NCBI RefSeq assembly: GCF_021155765.1
Contig: NC_060112.1
Span: 21,080,001 to 21,144,000, forward strand
Length of the DNA: 64,000 nt
Source of the DNA: Diprion similis
Lineage: Eukaryota; Arthropoda; Insecta; Hymenoptera; Diprionidae
Direction: 5' to 3'
The position numbers and the translations under genes were made by a program. Below, one piece after another: positions 47,735 to 58,089 of the stretch. Position 1 is the stretch's first letter. Every line of letters begins with the position of its first letter. The notes below the pieces were generated by a model that saw only the letters and a list, made by a program, of their open reading frames with translations, searched no databases and was not told the DNA's origin.

Positions 47735-48458
47735 TCGGGCACCGATTATCGCCGATGCGTATTATGATCGAAGAACCTACCGGGCGCTGGTCGCCACAAT
47801 CATGTATAAATGTATTTACTTACAATTGTAATTTTCTATCTACTCATATACAGTCGTTCAGCTGCAATAAATAATATCATGAATCAAATTTACCGATGTG
47901 TCATCTGATTCTTTTTTTTACCTCTATATGTAACTCGAGAACCTTAAGCCTTATACCTATAATCTTATAATTAACATCAACTTCAACCAAGATATAGTTT
48001 AAACAAGGCTCGTGCATTTGTCAATTGAATTTTGACATATATACTATTCGTATTGATGTCTCGTACCAGGGTGAACATATTTTTGGATCGATTTTTTAAT
48101 TCAAGGTATCAGCGAGTAGGAAATGATATATTCAAAGTAATACATTCAAATTTCATGATTCGAGGTGTAAGTCAGTCTTTAACTAATTCACCCACCCTCG
48201 ATTTTTCAGAGGTTAATCTCTGTAAAGCGATACGCAAAATGAAAAAGTGAAAATCATCATCCGAATTCGTAGTTATCCTGCATCACAAAATTCTTAAATT
48301 TATTTCATCTCTCTGTGTGAAATTTAGCCGTGCAGACTAATTGCCAGAACAAAGATTAATACATCAAATGAAATAATGAGCAAATCACGATGGGCAAAAT
48401 ATAAGAGGAACGAGAGAAACCGATAAATCGAAATAAGGACAGCTTGACGAGAAGACTT

Positions 48459-48650
48459 TCTCTTGGAATGCGGAAGATGAAAACCTTGCCGGAGGCAGGC
48501 AGACCGAGTTCAAGCCTATTTATTAGCGCCTGAACGACGTGACCCGTCATACAATTTGTCCAAATCTCTTTGTCTGACAGGCTGGGGATTCGAACTGAGG
48601 TCCTCTCGTTCCGCAGCTTGGCACATTACACGCTACGCCACGGCACTCGA
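48459..48650 (-). mobile_element. tRNA-derived SINE
   Basis: On the minus strand a box A, TGGCGTAGCGTG (48629-48640), and a box B, AGTTCGAATCC (48586-48596), stand at tRNA-like spacing. They are followed by a non-tRNA body containing CTCGGTCTGCCTGCCTCCGG and a tail reaching about 48459. The body and lack of a good cloverleaf argue for a SINE and not a functional tRNA gene. Its 3' end lies exactly where similarity to the paralogous flank at 52620 stops. Confidence 0.7.
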
Positions 48651-49272
48651 TATTCCTTGCTTGCATTCATTGATTATCGTATCATCAATACTACGTATAA
48701 ATTATCGACGCTGTGACAAAGATCGCACGTCTGCAAAGCGTTGGCTACAAATTCAGTTAGGTGTTTACGTTTACAATGTACGTTCACAATGTACTCGGAA
48801 AAGACGTGCCAGATTCCGTTCCGGTTCACCAGACGAAAACCACGGCGTGAGCGAAGTGTGACGTCACGCCTGGACATCTTCGCCTCGGGCGTAGGAACGT
48901 TGAATCGGAACGTATGCAGAATGCAAAAACGCTGACGTGGTCACCCAAAAAATAAACCACAAAATTCGCACAGGTTTCGTGGGATGTATAATTCGATCGC
49001 AGTTTGTAACCACACCTTGAAATTGACCGTGAAAGTGCGACGCATTTTCGAACGACTTGATCGTTCGGTGGTATCATAACTGCGCAATATTGGAACTCGA
49101 CAAAGATAACAAGTAACCGGGACCGCAGCGAGGCTCAACAAATCCTAGGCAGTGCATATTTTTTTTCGACGGGAAAGTTCGCCATTTTTGTGCATCTAGC
49201 TCAATGTCAGGGAGCGTCATCGGTGTCATCCCCACCGACTTATGAGCGTTTTAATTCGACTAACCACGTACA

Positions 49273-49354
49273 TATAAACCTGAAATCAAGCAGTACTGTC
49301 ATAACTCAATCGATAATTACAGCAAGTACTTGTATTGTCTACTAGCAACGCTAA
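49273..49354 (+). promoter_or_regulatory. Core promoter and decayed 5'-UTR block of the 49.4-kb cuticle gene
   Basis: TATAAA lies at 49273-49278. The shared block at 49321-49354 is recognisable (AGCAAGTACTT ... CTAGCAACGCTAA), but both stems are disrupted compared with the sister gene at 46.8 kb. Confidence 0.6.
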
Positions 49355-49370
49355 TTTTCATGCAGTGATC

Positions 49371-49633
49371 ATGAAATCTTTCGTAAGTACCACCTACCTG
49401 TTTATAAACTTCGATGTATGAACACATTGTTGGCCGGCAATTTTACTCAGAATTTATCTGATTTCCCCGGTTATTCGCGAAACAAACGCGCATCGATGAC
49501 TAGTTAACTCGTGACCGGTCAATAATGTATTAATATTTTAATAGTATTCTCGAGAATAAGTAGTCTTTTGATCGATTTTTAATAGTGAACACAATTTTCA
49601 AGACTTATTTCTGATCTCATTATGTACATGAAT

Positions 49634-49674
<41 letters not shown>

Positions 49675-51866
49675 GAAGTTTTATTTGATCCTATGGCTGT
49701 AGAACTGACATGCTCAAATTTCTATATTTTAAAAATAAACCTAACAGATGCATTCGGCTTCCTTTGCAATTTCATCTGTAACCTAACAGGCATATTTGTA
49801 AAAGCTGCAGTGCAATAATCAAATACTGAAAAAATCAAGGTTAAGACTAGCTTAATACTTAATTGCTCATTCAATATTTCATTATTAATTTTTAATTACG
49901 TCAAGGTTTCCATAGTACGATTACATGAGTGCGTCACCTGATTTCTCATGATAAAGTATTATCAATTATTACTCCAAGATACTTAACAGAATCATCACAA
50001 AAGGAATTACTCAATTGTTTACAATAATTCTTGGAGCAAACTTACAAGCATCACTATTCATCACTTTCAATCTATTGCCAGACATAATTGCTTGTGTCTT
50101 AAAGGCATTTAGTTTGAGACAAATAAGTTTACACCAGTCAAACAATTTTGCAATTCCATTACTTAACATATCAACATATCGATTTACTTTCGACGAGTAA
50201 CAAGATAAATATATAATTACATCATCTGCATACAAAAGATATTTGCATTTTAATATGCACGCTACATCAGCTATGAAAAGGATTCTTTTAAGCTGTCTTT
50301 TTTAGTCGGTCTAATCGAGATGACATGGACCAATGTTTGAATTTATGCACACTTCAGAAAGTCAGAACCTCAGAGAGGCGGACTCAAAAGAATACGGGGA
50401 AGATCCGTCGTGCCAAAGTTTTGTCTTAAAATTGAACGTACAAAAACCACCCTCACCCTTGGTCATTTTTGCAGATCGTTCTCTCCGCCATGGCTGCTTT
50501 CGCCCTGGCAAATCCAAGCCTGCCTCCGGGCTACACTCTCGTCCATTACGGCGCCCCGACAGGCCCGGATGGCCGCGTCGTCGACACCCCCGAGGTTGCC
50601 CGGGCCAAAGTCGAGCACGCCGCCGCTTACTACGCAGCCATTAATCCCGCCCCCGTCAGTGTCTACCGATATGGATACAACAGTGCCCCTATCGGCAACT
50701 ACGACAGCCCCGAGATTGCTCGAGCCAAGATCCAGCACTCCCTGGCCCACGTCAACGAGAGGGCAACCCTCGCCACTGAGGCCGCCAGAGGCGTTCACAT
50801 CGCCCCCGTCGGTTTCTCTCGAAGCGGATATGGAGCCCCCGTCGGCGAAGACGGACGCGTCGTCGACACCCCGGAGGTCGCCCGCGCCAAGGTGGCGCAT
50901 ACCATTGCGTGGAACGAAGCCGCTAACCCCCGCCCCCCACCCCCCGTCCCCGTCAAAGTCTACCAATACAAATATGACAAAGCCCCTCTTCGGGAACCAC
51001 CCGTTAACGTAGTCAAACACGTCGAAGACAGTCCGGCGGTTGCCCAGGCAAAGGCCTATCACGCCGTTGCCACTGCCCAGCATCTTCTTGCTCACGCCAA
51101 CGCGGGGGTGACTCACGCTATTGAGGCCGCCAGGGACCCTGGGAACGGATATGGATATGGAGCACCCGTCCAACGCATCTACGACAGTCCGGCGGTTTCC
51201 CAGGCCAAGTCTTATCACGCTCATCTCACGGAACAGCACTTCCTTGCTCACGCCAACGCGAGGGCGATCCACGCTGATGCCACGGCTCAGCATCTCCGTG
51301 CTCACGCCAGGGAGAGGGCGAACCACGACAATGTCGCGGCTCAGCACCTCCGTGCTTACGCCAACGAGGGGGTGACCCACGGAAACGGATATGGAGCCCC
51401 CATCGGCGAAGACGAAGGCGCTAATTCCACCCCCACCAGTGTCTATCAGATCGAAAATGCAGGAGACCCCATCACTGTCTATCAATACGGACATAACGAA
51501 GCTCCCCCCGTCAAACGCGTCTCTGACAGCCCAGCCGTCGCCCGGGCGAAGGCCCGTCACGCTCATATCACGGCCGAGCACGCCCTTGCTCACGTCAACG
51601 AGAGGGCGACCCTCGCCGTTGAGGGTGCCAGGGGCGTTCACGTCGCCCCCGTAGGTGTGTCTCGAAGCGGATATGGGGCCCCTGTCGGCAAAGATGGACG
51701 CGTCGTCGACACCCCCGAGGTCGCCCGCGCCAAGGTCGAGAATGCTATTGCCCACGTCAACGAAAGGGCGACACTTGCCAACGTGGCCGCCAGGCTCTAC
51801 CCCCCCTACAACCCCTACGCCGCCTACTACGCACCCTACGAATCCGCTGACGTGTCCGAATGGTAA
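49371..51866 (+). CDS. Expanded His-rich cuticle protein of the DTPEVA family, 2 exons, 467 aa
   Basis: Exon 1 (49371-49382) encodes MKSF with a GTAAGT donor. Exon 2 (50475-51866) follows TTTTTGCAG and begins IVLSAMAAFALANPSLPPGY, completing the signal peptide. Three canonical motifs ([14 protein letters not shown]) sit near the N-terminus, in the middle and near the C-terminus. Between them lie diverged units with DSPEIARAKIQH, DSPAVAQAKAYH, DSPAVSQAKSYH and DSPAVARAKARH, followed by His-rich helices such as ATAQHLLAHANAG and AEHALAHVNERATLA. Linkers contain VYQYKYDKAP-, VYQYGHNEAP- and SRSGYGAP-type segments. It is more than twice the length of its sister at 46.8 kb, and the extra length is added repeat units. 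The 1.1-kb intron holds a LINE fragment. Poly(A) signal near 52010. Secreted cuticle component by family; His-rich helices could add metal or quinone cross-linking, which is speculation. Confidence 0.92.
49633..50272 (-). mobile_element. 5'-truncated non-LTR retrotransposon (LINE) fragment in the intron
   Basis: On the minus strand 50011-50235 and just upstream encode a reverse-transcriptase piece with YLLYADDVIIYLS (the YADD catalytic box), then LSNGIAKLFDWCKL and LKLNAFKTQAI, as in RTs of the Jockey/I/R1 style. Downstream the frame decays. The 3' end runs into a (TATC)n tail, which is the (GATA)10 run at 49634-49673 on the + strand. ATGAA occurs on both sides (49628-49632 and 50273-50277) as a candidate target-site duplication. 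The sister intron lacks this segment. Confidence 0.8.
49634..49673 (+). repeat. (GATA)10 microsatellite, LINE tail
   Basis: Ten GATA units; on the minus strand this forms the (TATC)n 3' tail of the adjacent LINE fragment. Confidence 0.95.
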
Positions 51867-52620
51867 TCGGGCCCCGATTATTGCTGATGCGTATTATAAT
51901 TGAATAATTCCTGCCAGGCGATAACCGCCGCAATCACATATATATATATATAACATATACTATCTGCTTAGAATTTTTTACCGACTCATCTGTATCGTGT
52001 CGTTCAGCTGCAATAAATAATATTTCGAAGTTATCGATTTGTGATTAACTTCTTCTCATATTTTGATGTGTAGTTAGAGAACCTTGAGCCTTATAATCTT
52101 ATAATTATAAATATATCCACTTTAATCTAGGTACAGTTAAGACAAAGCTCGGGCACTTGTTATTTAAATTTTTACACATTAAGGTATCGACTGTGCGTAT
52201 TGATGTCTTACACCAAGGTGAATGTATTTTTGGATCAATTTTTTACCGGACATCAGTGAGTATAAGGAAATGACGGATTGAATGCAATACGTAATTGGTT
52301 TTGCCAATTTTCAAACTTTACGATAGGAGCTGTAAATCAGTTTTTGAGTAATTCACCCACCCTCGATTTCCGAGAAATCAACTTCTGTAAAGCGAGACGC
52401 AAAGCGAAAAAGTGAAAATCGTCATGCAAATTCGTAGTTATCTGCGTCACAAAATTCTTAGACTTGTTTCATCTCTCTGTGTGAAATTAAGCCGTACAGA
52501 CTAATTGCCAGAACAAAGATTAATATGTCAAATGAAATAATGAGCAAATCACGGTGGGCAAAATATAAGAGGAAAGAGAGAAACCGATAAATTGAAATAA
52601 GGACAGCTTGACGAGAAGAC

Positions 52621-54161
52621 AGAAAACAGTGACGAGGAAGGTAGTTCGATGGCAGTGACCCTATATAGAGATGTGAGTATATTTATAGTAAGTCCTGCGA
52701 CGTGGGAATAGATCGGGGATAGAAAAAGGCAACTAGGAGTGAAAAAAAGAAAAAGAAATAACATTAACCACGCTTGTTAATATGGTCACTTGTCTTTCCA
52801 CGCCTGGATTGTGCTTCTATTGTCATTTCGCGTTACGAAGGCTGTAATTGAGTTCCCACCGTCAAATCTCATCCGCCTGGACTTGGTTCGGACTCTGGTG
52901 TGCCGCCTTGTTCGAATTTATCTGCAGTAAATACAAACTGTCGTTATGAACTGATCTGAATCTATGCACTAGATAATTGGCTAACAACGACGTACATATT
53001 TCGAAACGCTGAGAAATTTTCGTCGCGAAAATAAGACCTTTGTTATGGCAATTTGCATGCCCATTAATACGAGCTGTTAGTTTACGCTTGAACTGACAAA
53101 AGGATTGACTCGATATTTTGAGGGACAATACTTGTCGGTTTCTTATTGTAGCAGATCGGTTACAGGTATTATCACTGTATTCGTACAATAAGAAATAATT
53201 GCATACATTGTCGAATATAAATCGAATCTGCCTACCTTCGTTTGACGATAACTCACGAAACCGACCGCGGAATAAACAACGTCGCATAATTGTGATGAGA
53301 TTCCGCAACAGTCGGCCATTATTCAAATATGCCGGTATGATAATTTGCATGAAATACGCAGACACGTTTCAAAAATCAACCGACATTATACGTGAGTGTG
53401 CGAGCAAGCGGATTGTCAATTTTGGTTTTTCTAACACGGAAGTTGGCGCTGTGCCTGCTGCGTCGATTAGTCGGATTAAAAATTTCGAATGAATTATTAT
53501 CGTGCGTCCTACTCTCTTGTTCTATCTGGGCGTGGGTATATTATCTGTACCAGATTAACCGGCGATGTGAGGGTAAACGGTGAACCGACCGGGCGACCGC
53601 GAGGCGAGCACTCGATCTATTTTAAGGACTCGACTACCACGCATACACAGACGCTTTATCACCGAGGAGGACTTGTATTCCGCACTTGTTTCTCCGTACA
53701 TCGCAATTCGCATGAATAAAACAGCGCAAACGACGAAACAACCGCAGCCCGTCGAGCGAAAGCGACTACTAAGGATGCCTGCAAAAATCTGCACTAACGA
53801 AATGGTCCGCGACGCAACGTCGACGTATTAGGACAGATCAACTTAGGACCGCCAACCACGGCGCATAGCAGGAGGAAACGCGATCCGATTTCAATTCCGC
53901 ATACATCGGTACCCGCGGAATCGGCAAAAAGCCTCACCTCCGATGGGACGAGTCGGCGATCGGTCGAGTATTTTGAACTTGCAGTCGACCTTGCGGGACC
54001 GACGTTACAACCTGTTCTCCGGCCGACGTGTGTATTATAGTTCCATCCTCGTCTCATCTGGTTTACAAATTCGCAATAAAAAGAGGAGCAGATGCGTTGC
54101 TCGAAGGGCGTGGCGATCAGCCCCGTCCTCTTCTCCGGCGCCCGGGACACAACCGGGTGCC
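52621..54161. other. Spacer upstream of the RR cuticle gene
   Basis: No convincing exon. Sequence from about 53560 on is GC-richer and has overlapping open frames on both strands without recognisable motifs; it probably includes the upstream region of the RR gene. Confidence 0.5.
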
Positions 54162-54169
54162 TATATAAA
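54162..54169 (+). promoter_or_regulatory. TATA box of the RR cuticle gene
   Basis: TATATAAA, 100 bp before the ATG at 54262. The hairpin block shared by the DTPEVA-only genes is not present here. Confidence 0.7.
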
Positions 54170-54261
54170 GTGTCAGGTGGCATCTCGGGTCGTCAAACGT
54201 GCGAATCGGTCCTCGTATTGTCGCACATAAAGAGCAGATCGTCTCCGAGGATTCGCGTACC

Positions 54262-55639
54262 ATGAAGCTGCCGGTGAGCCGGGATTCGCGAAAGCATAAA
54301 CCAGACGTTCAACGCCGTTTCTAATTCTCCGATAATTCCAGGTCCTTCTCTTCTTCGCGGGGTTCGCCTCCAGCGCCGTCGCCGTGCCGTCAGGCCTCGT
54401 TCTCGGCTACCAGGACACCCTGGGCCAGTACAGCTTCGGCTACAGCGCGCCGTCTCAGGCGCGATCGGAAGTCCGATCCGTCGACGGGGTGACGCGAGGA
54501 TCCTACAGCTACGTCGACCCCGCAGGCTTGGTCCAGAGCACGGACTACACGGCCGACGAAGAGCACGGTTTCCGGGTCGCGGCGACGAATCTTCCTCGAG
54601 CTCCAGCGCCGGTCCAGGAAACACCGGAAGTCGCTGCGGCCAGAGCAGCGCACCTCAAGGCGCTGGAGCAGGCCGCACAGGAAGTTCCGGAGATTCAGCA
54701 GGACGCGGACAGCGTCGTAATTTCGGCAAAACTTGACGCACCGGAACAGGAAAGTCCCGTAAAAGATCAGGCCGAACCGGAGAAGCCTGAGGAACAGATT
54801 GTAATCGAGGCTGCCGTACCTGAGGGACAGGTTAGTGGACTATTTCATTTCAAAGTATGGTATAATTGTTTGATTACGGGTTGGGAGTCCGAAGTGCAGA
54901 TATATCGCTGTATTCAGTTATTAATTACCTCGCTACCGCCTTGAGACACCTGTATAATTAACCGTTCAATTTCCATGGGTGTATAAGCGTGGGTTGTGAT
55001 GGACGTTGATGACAGTCTTCGTTCCAATTTACGTTATGCCTTCGAGAAGAATTATCTGTTATTCGATCTATAATTGTTTATAATCGATCCTGAACCCTTG
55101 GGTCAGATTTTTGGATCACGACACGACCGAGCTCCGATTCCAAGGCTCGGAATTTCAGAACTATCGCAACGTGAGCCTTTAACCGTCCAATTTCCGTCCC
55201 TTACAGGCATCGGAGGATTCGCAACTCGCCGCTGCAGATAATAAGGAGGATCCGAAGACCGAGAAGCAACCCGAGGCGCAGGAGGAGCAGAAGGGCCGAG
55301 CGATCGAGGAGCCGGTTTTAGCCCCGTGGATCAGTCCGGTAGCAGGATCCCTGCCGGTACCTTTGATCCCGGTGAACTTTGACCTGCCGTTAATCTCCGC
55401 TTATTCCGGGCGGCCTACGGCCGTCAAGGCCGAACAGACACTTCCGCAAGCAACGCCCGATCAAGGTCATTATACAACTCCGATCGCCGGTCTCAAACTG
55501 GATCGGTCTGCATCCGGCGACACGCCCCGTGACGTGATTGTGTGTTAATTTTTCCGAGAGTGAGTGAGTGAGTGAGTGAGTGAGTGAGAGAGAGAGAGAG
55601 AGAGGGAGGGAGGGAGGGAGGGAGAGAAAGATCAGAGAG

Positions 55640-55670
<31 letters not shown>

Positions 55671-56415
55671 CAGAAACACATCCTGAATCCGAGCGTAAAC
55701 ACACGACACGCATGCAGACTTAATCGAAGCACGTATAATGTCGTGGATATTTTTCACTCTCAAATAAGACGGTATATAGTTCGAATACTCAACAGACTGC
55801 AGTTTTGAATGGTCAGTTTTTTCGTTGTCACCAGCCAAGTTGTACCGACAAGTGAAAAGAAAAGACGAATTCTTGGCTGACTTTTAAACAGGTCTATTCA
55901 GGAAAGGAGACCTCATTATTGGTGCAAAGGCACAGCTCATATTTTTATTCGATCCACCTGCAGACATCCTCAGTAATGATTTCGTCAAAGCTTCATACCC
56001 GATGACACGTCGGAAGATTTTTACATTTTTGAACCGTAACTTAAAAGCAAATAAAATTCACGAAGCATGTCTAATCGTAAATTTCTACTTTACTTACATC
56101 CTACTTGCATTGAAAATTATCACCCTTTTTGAAATAGGACTGATCACGCCGGCTGGAACAACGCTGAAGACCTTCCCTGCAGGATCGCAGTTTGTTCCTC
56201 AAGCTGAGGTTTCGCAGGGTTCTTCATCGGGCGAATCTGCGGCTGTCGTCCCTGCGATAAGCCGTGCGAATTCCGCCAGGGAATACGGAATCTATGAAAG
56301 ACCTGCGGTCTACGCACCCGTGGGTTCGGTTATCCAACTCCAGGGATATAACCCGACCATCCCGTCCTTCCTGAGATACGCCCCGTTCCCGTACATCGCC
56401 TACAACGTTGTATAA
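54262..56415 (+). CDS. RR-type (chitin_bind_4) cuticle protein carrying an ETPEVA motif, 3-4 exons
   Basis: Exon 1 (54262-54273) encodes MKLP. A 68-bp intron follows. Exon 2 (54342-54830) begins VLLFFAGFASSAVAVPSG, completing the signal peptide, and then carries a Rebers-Riddiford domain: YSFGYSAPSQARSEV, RGSYSYVDPAGLVQSTDYT and ADEEHGFRVAATNLP. RR domains bind chitin, so the product should sit in the chitinous cuticle. Directly after comes QETPEVAAARAAHLKALEQA, the motif that defines the neighbouring gene family, then an acidic Glu/Gln/Pro region. Exon 3 (55207-55548) continues in frame and stops after DTPRDVIVC (280 aa). Alternatively, a donor in exon 3 at 55465/55466 joins in phase 1 to 56138-56415, giving a C-terminus GLITPAGTTLKTFPAGSQF ... 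RYAPFPYIAYNVV (345 aa). Both ends look protein-like; which is used cannot be settled by eye. Confidence 0.88.
55556..55672 (+). repeat. Polypurine microsatellites after RR exon 3
   Basis: (GAGT)n at 55556-55586, then (GA)n, (GGGA)n to about 55625, and a second (GA)n at 55647-55670. The tract starts eight bases after the exon 3 stop and lies in the 3'-UTR or in intron 3, depending on the isoform. Confidence 0.9.
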
Positions 56416-57424
56416 ATCGGTTCAAATCGTCGCTCACCTTCCTTTCGTCGAGAACTCGAAATTTGAGGTGAGGACAGATTTCGCTAAGGATCCGAGAGAT
56501 CTTGTTCAGCGATTATTTGGGCGTGATTTAACAGGTTTAAAAAAAAGAATAATTACTTGATGGCTTAATTTGTTTCTCTTGTTTCAGAATACTCGGCTAG
56601 AGGAGTCGGACATTTTTTGCAGGCGTCGGACGACGAGACAGATTTTCATATCTGACGCAAGATTAACAGAATTCTTTAACATCCTTGTGATTTCAGTCAG
56701 TCGAGCTTCAGGAAGGAATTATTCAATCCATCGATAATATGTTGCGATTGTTAATTAGGCTACTCTATTCTCTTTACCCCTATATGCATAATTATAGTTA
56801 CACATACCACGCTATGGTTAGCGGGGAAGTAATTGCGTTTGTTACTAAATAAGCAACGAATTTAAATAAACGAATCAAACATAAAAGTACCAAGAAAAAA
56901 GATTAAAAATCGATACGCACCCAACCCACCTAAAAGTCCCGTCACCACGTTTTCAACGCATACAGATTAATCATATGATATGCTTGTAGATTAATTTTTT
57001 TCTTTTATCTATCAGACTTGTTTATACGGCTGTATATAATGATGGAGAAATAAAACGTGCAATTTGATAAAATTCATAAATGGCTTCCAATTTTTTTTCC
57101 CTCACTGTTTTATCCCAGCTGTTCTTCGTTATAATTATCCTCATGGTGCAAGTTTTTCCTGGCTCGTTTCAACATCGTGTACAACAATGTCGGGCACAGT
57201 ATAAGCCATGAAAATTTATTGAGTTTCATTTATTCTTTTTTATAAAATAAATCAAAATGTGAACAATAAAAAGAATTAAGGAATATTTGTATATAATATA
57301 CATACTTATATGCTTGTATATGTATATATATTATTGTATTTATATAATAGTATATTTGTCTATAATAATAATTATCCTATAATACGTGTGTATATAAGAA
57401 TGCAGATTCAATACCGTCTATTAT

Positions 57425-57449
57425 TGTTGTTGTTGTTGTTGTTGTTGTT
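57425..57449 (+). repeat. (TTG)n microsatellite
   Basis: About eight TTG units in an AT-rich spacer. Confidence 0.9.
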
Positions 57450-58046
57450 ATTACAGTATCTAAGGATATAAGCTATGTATTATAAACTGACGTTGAATCT
57501 AGAATGGGTATAGGTAACAATGTCATAATCCGTATAGGAAATCGTTTAAATTTATCATAATTCTTTCAAATATCTGTCTAAAATCCGGCGTCCCGACGCG
57601 CGAAATTCAATTATAAATAAACACAATTTCTAATCGTGTGTATAATACGATAAATTATCATCGCTAATTGTAATCACGTACAAAAATAAATTTAAATATA
57701 TGCATATAATAGAATAATGATAATAATAATGATAGTAACAACAATATAAGGAAATGCAAAAATGCACAAATTAGTTACTACTTTAATATACCGATTGATG
57801 CCAGCGAAGCTTTTGACGATTATTCTTCACTCGTCGTCACTCACCTGTTCTTGTTATTTTTATAATTATCTACGGTTTTCAGCACGTTATACCGTCTGTG
57901 ATTCGGTATCTGTTAGAATTTTATTTTTCGATTTGCAGATTCTTGGAGTATGTCGTTAATATTACATTATTTATATTTACCTGAAAGATTCTACAAGTGT
58001 TGGGAGAAACTTTTACACTTTCTGAGAAAATTTAAACTTTAATCAT

Positions 58047-58055
58047 TATTATCAC

Positions 58056-58086
<31 letters not shown>
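58047..58086 (+). repeat. (ATT)n microsatellite
   Basis: A run of ATT units, interrupted at its ends. Confidence 0.9.

Positions 58087-58089
<3 letters not shown>

Larger units (their letters stand above)
46380..48458 (+). repeat. Left copy of a tandem segmental duplication
   Basis: Upstream sequence, 5'-UTR, exon 1, intron, exon 2 ends, 3'-UTR and about 0.6 kb of downstream flank align with 48940-52620. Shared landmarks include TGAAATTGACCG, CAATGTCAGGGAGCGTCA, CGGTCTAATCGAGATGACAT and GACAGCTTGACGAGAAGAC. Confidence 0.85.
48940..52620 (+). repeat. Right copy of the tandem segmental duplication
   Basis: Paralogous to 46380-48458 across promoter, exon borders, 3'-UTR and downstream flank. 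It is larger because the coding exon has expanded and the intron received a LINE fragment of about 640 bp. Confidence 0.85.

Noticed and set aside
48583-48641. Functional tRNA gene
   Set aside because: Box A and box B are present, but no good cloverleaf or acceptor stem could be formed, and a SINE body follows.
50463-51755. 430-codon open frame antisense to the 49.4-kb cuticle gene
   Set aside because: It is the mirror of a coding exon with C/G-ending codons and an Ala/Val/Asp-rich composition. It has a Gly/Val/Asp-rich product, no signal peptide and no motif.
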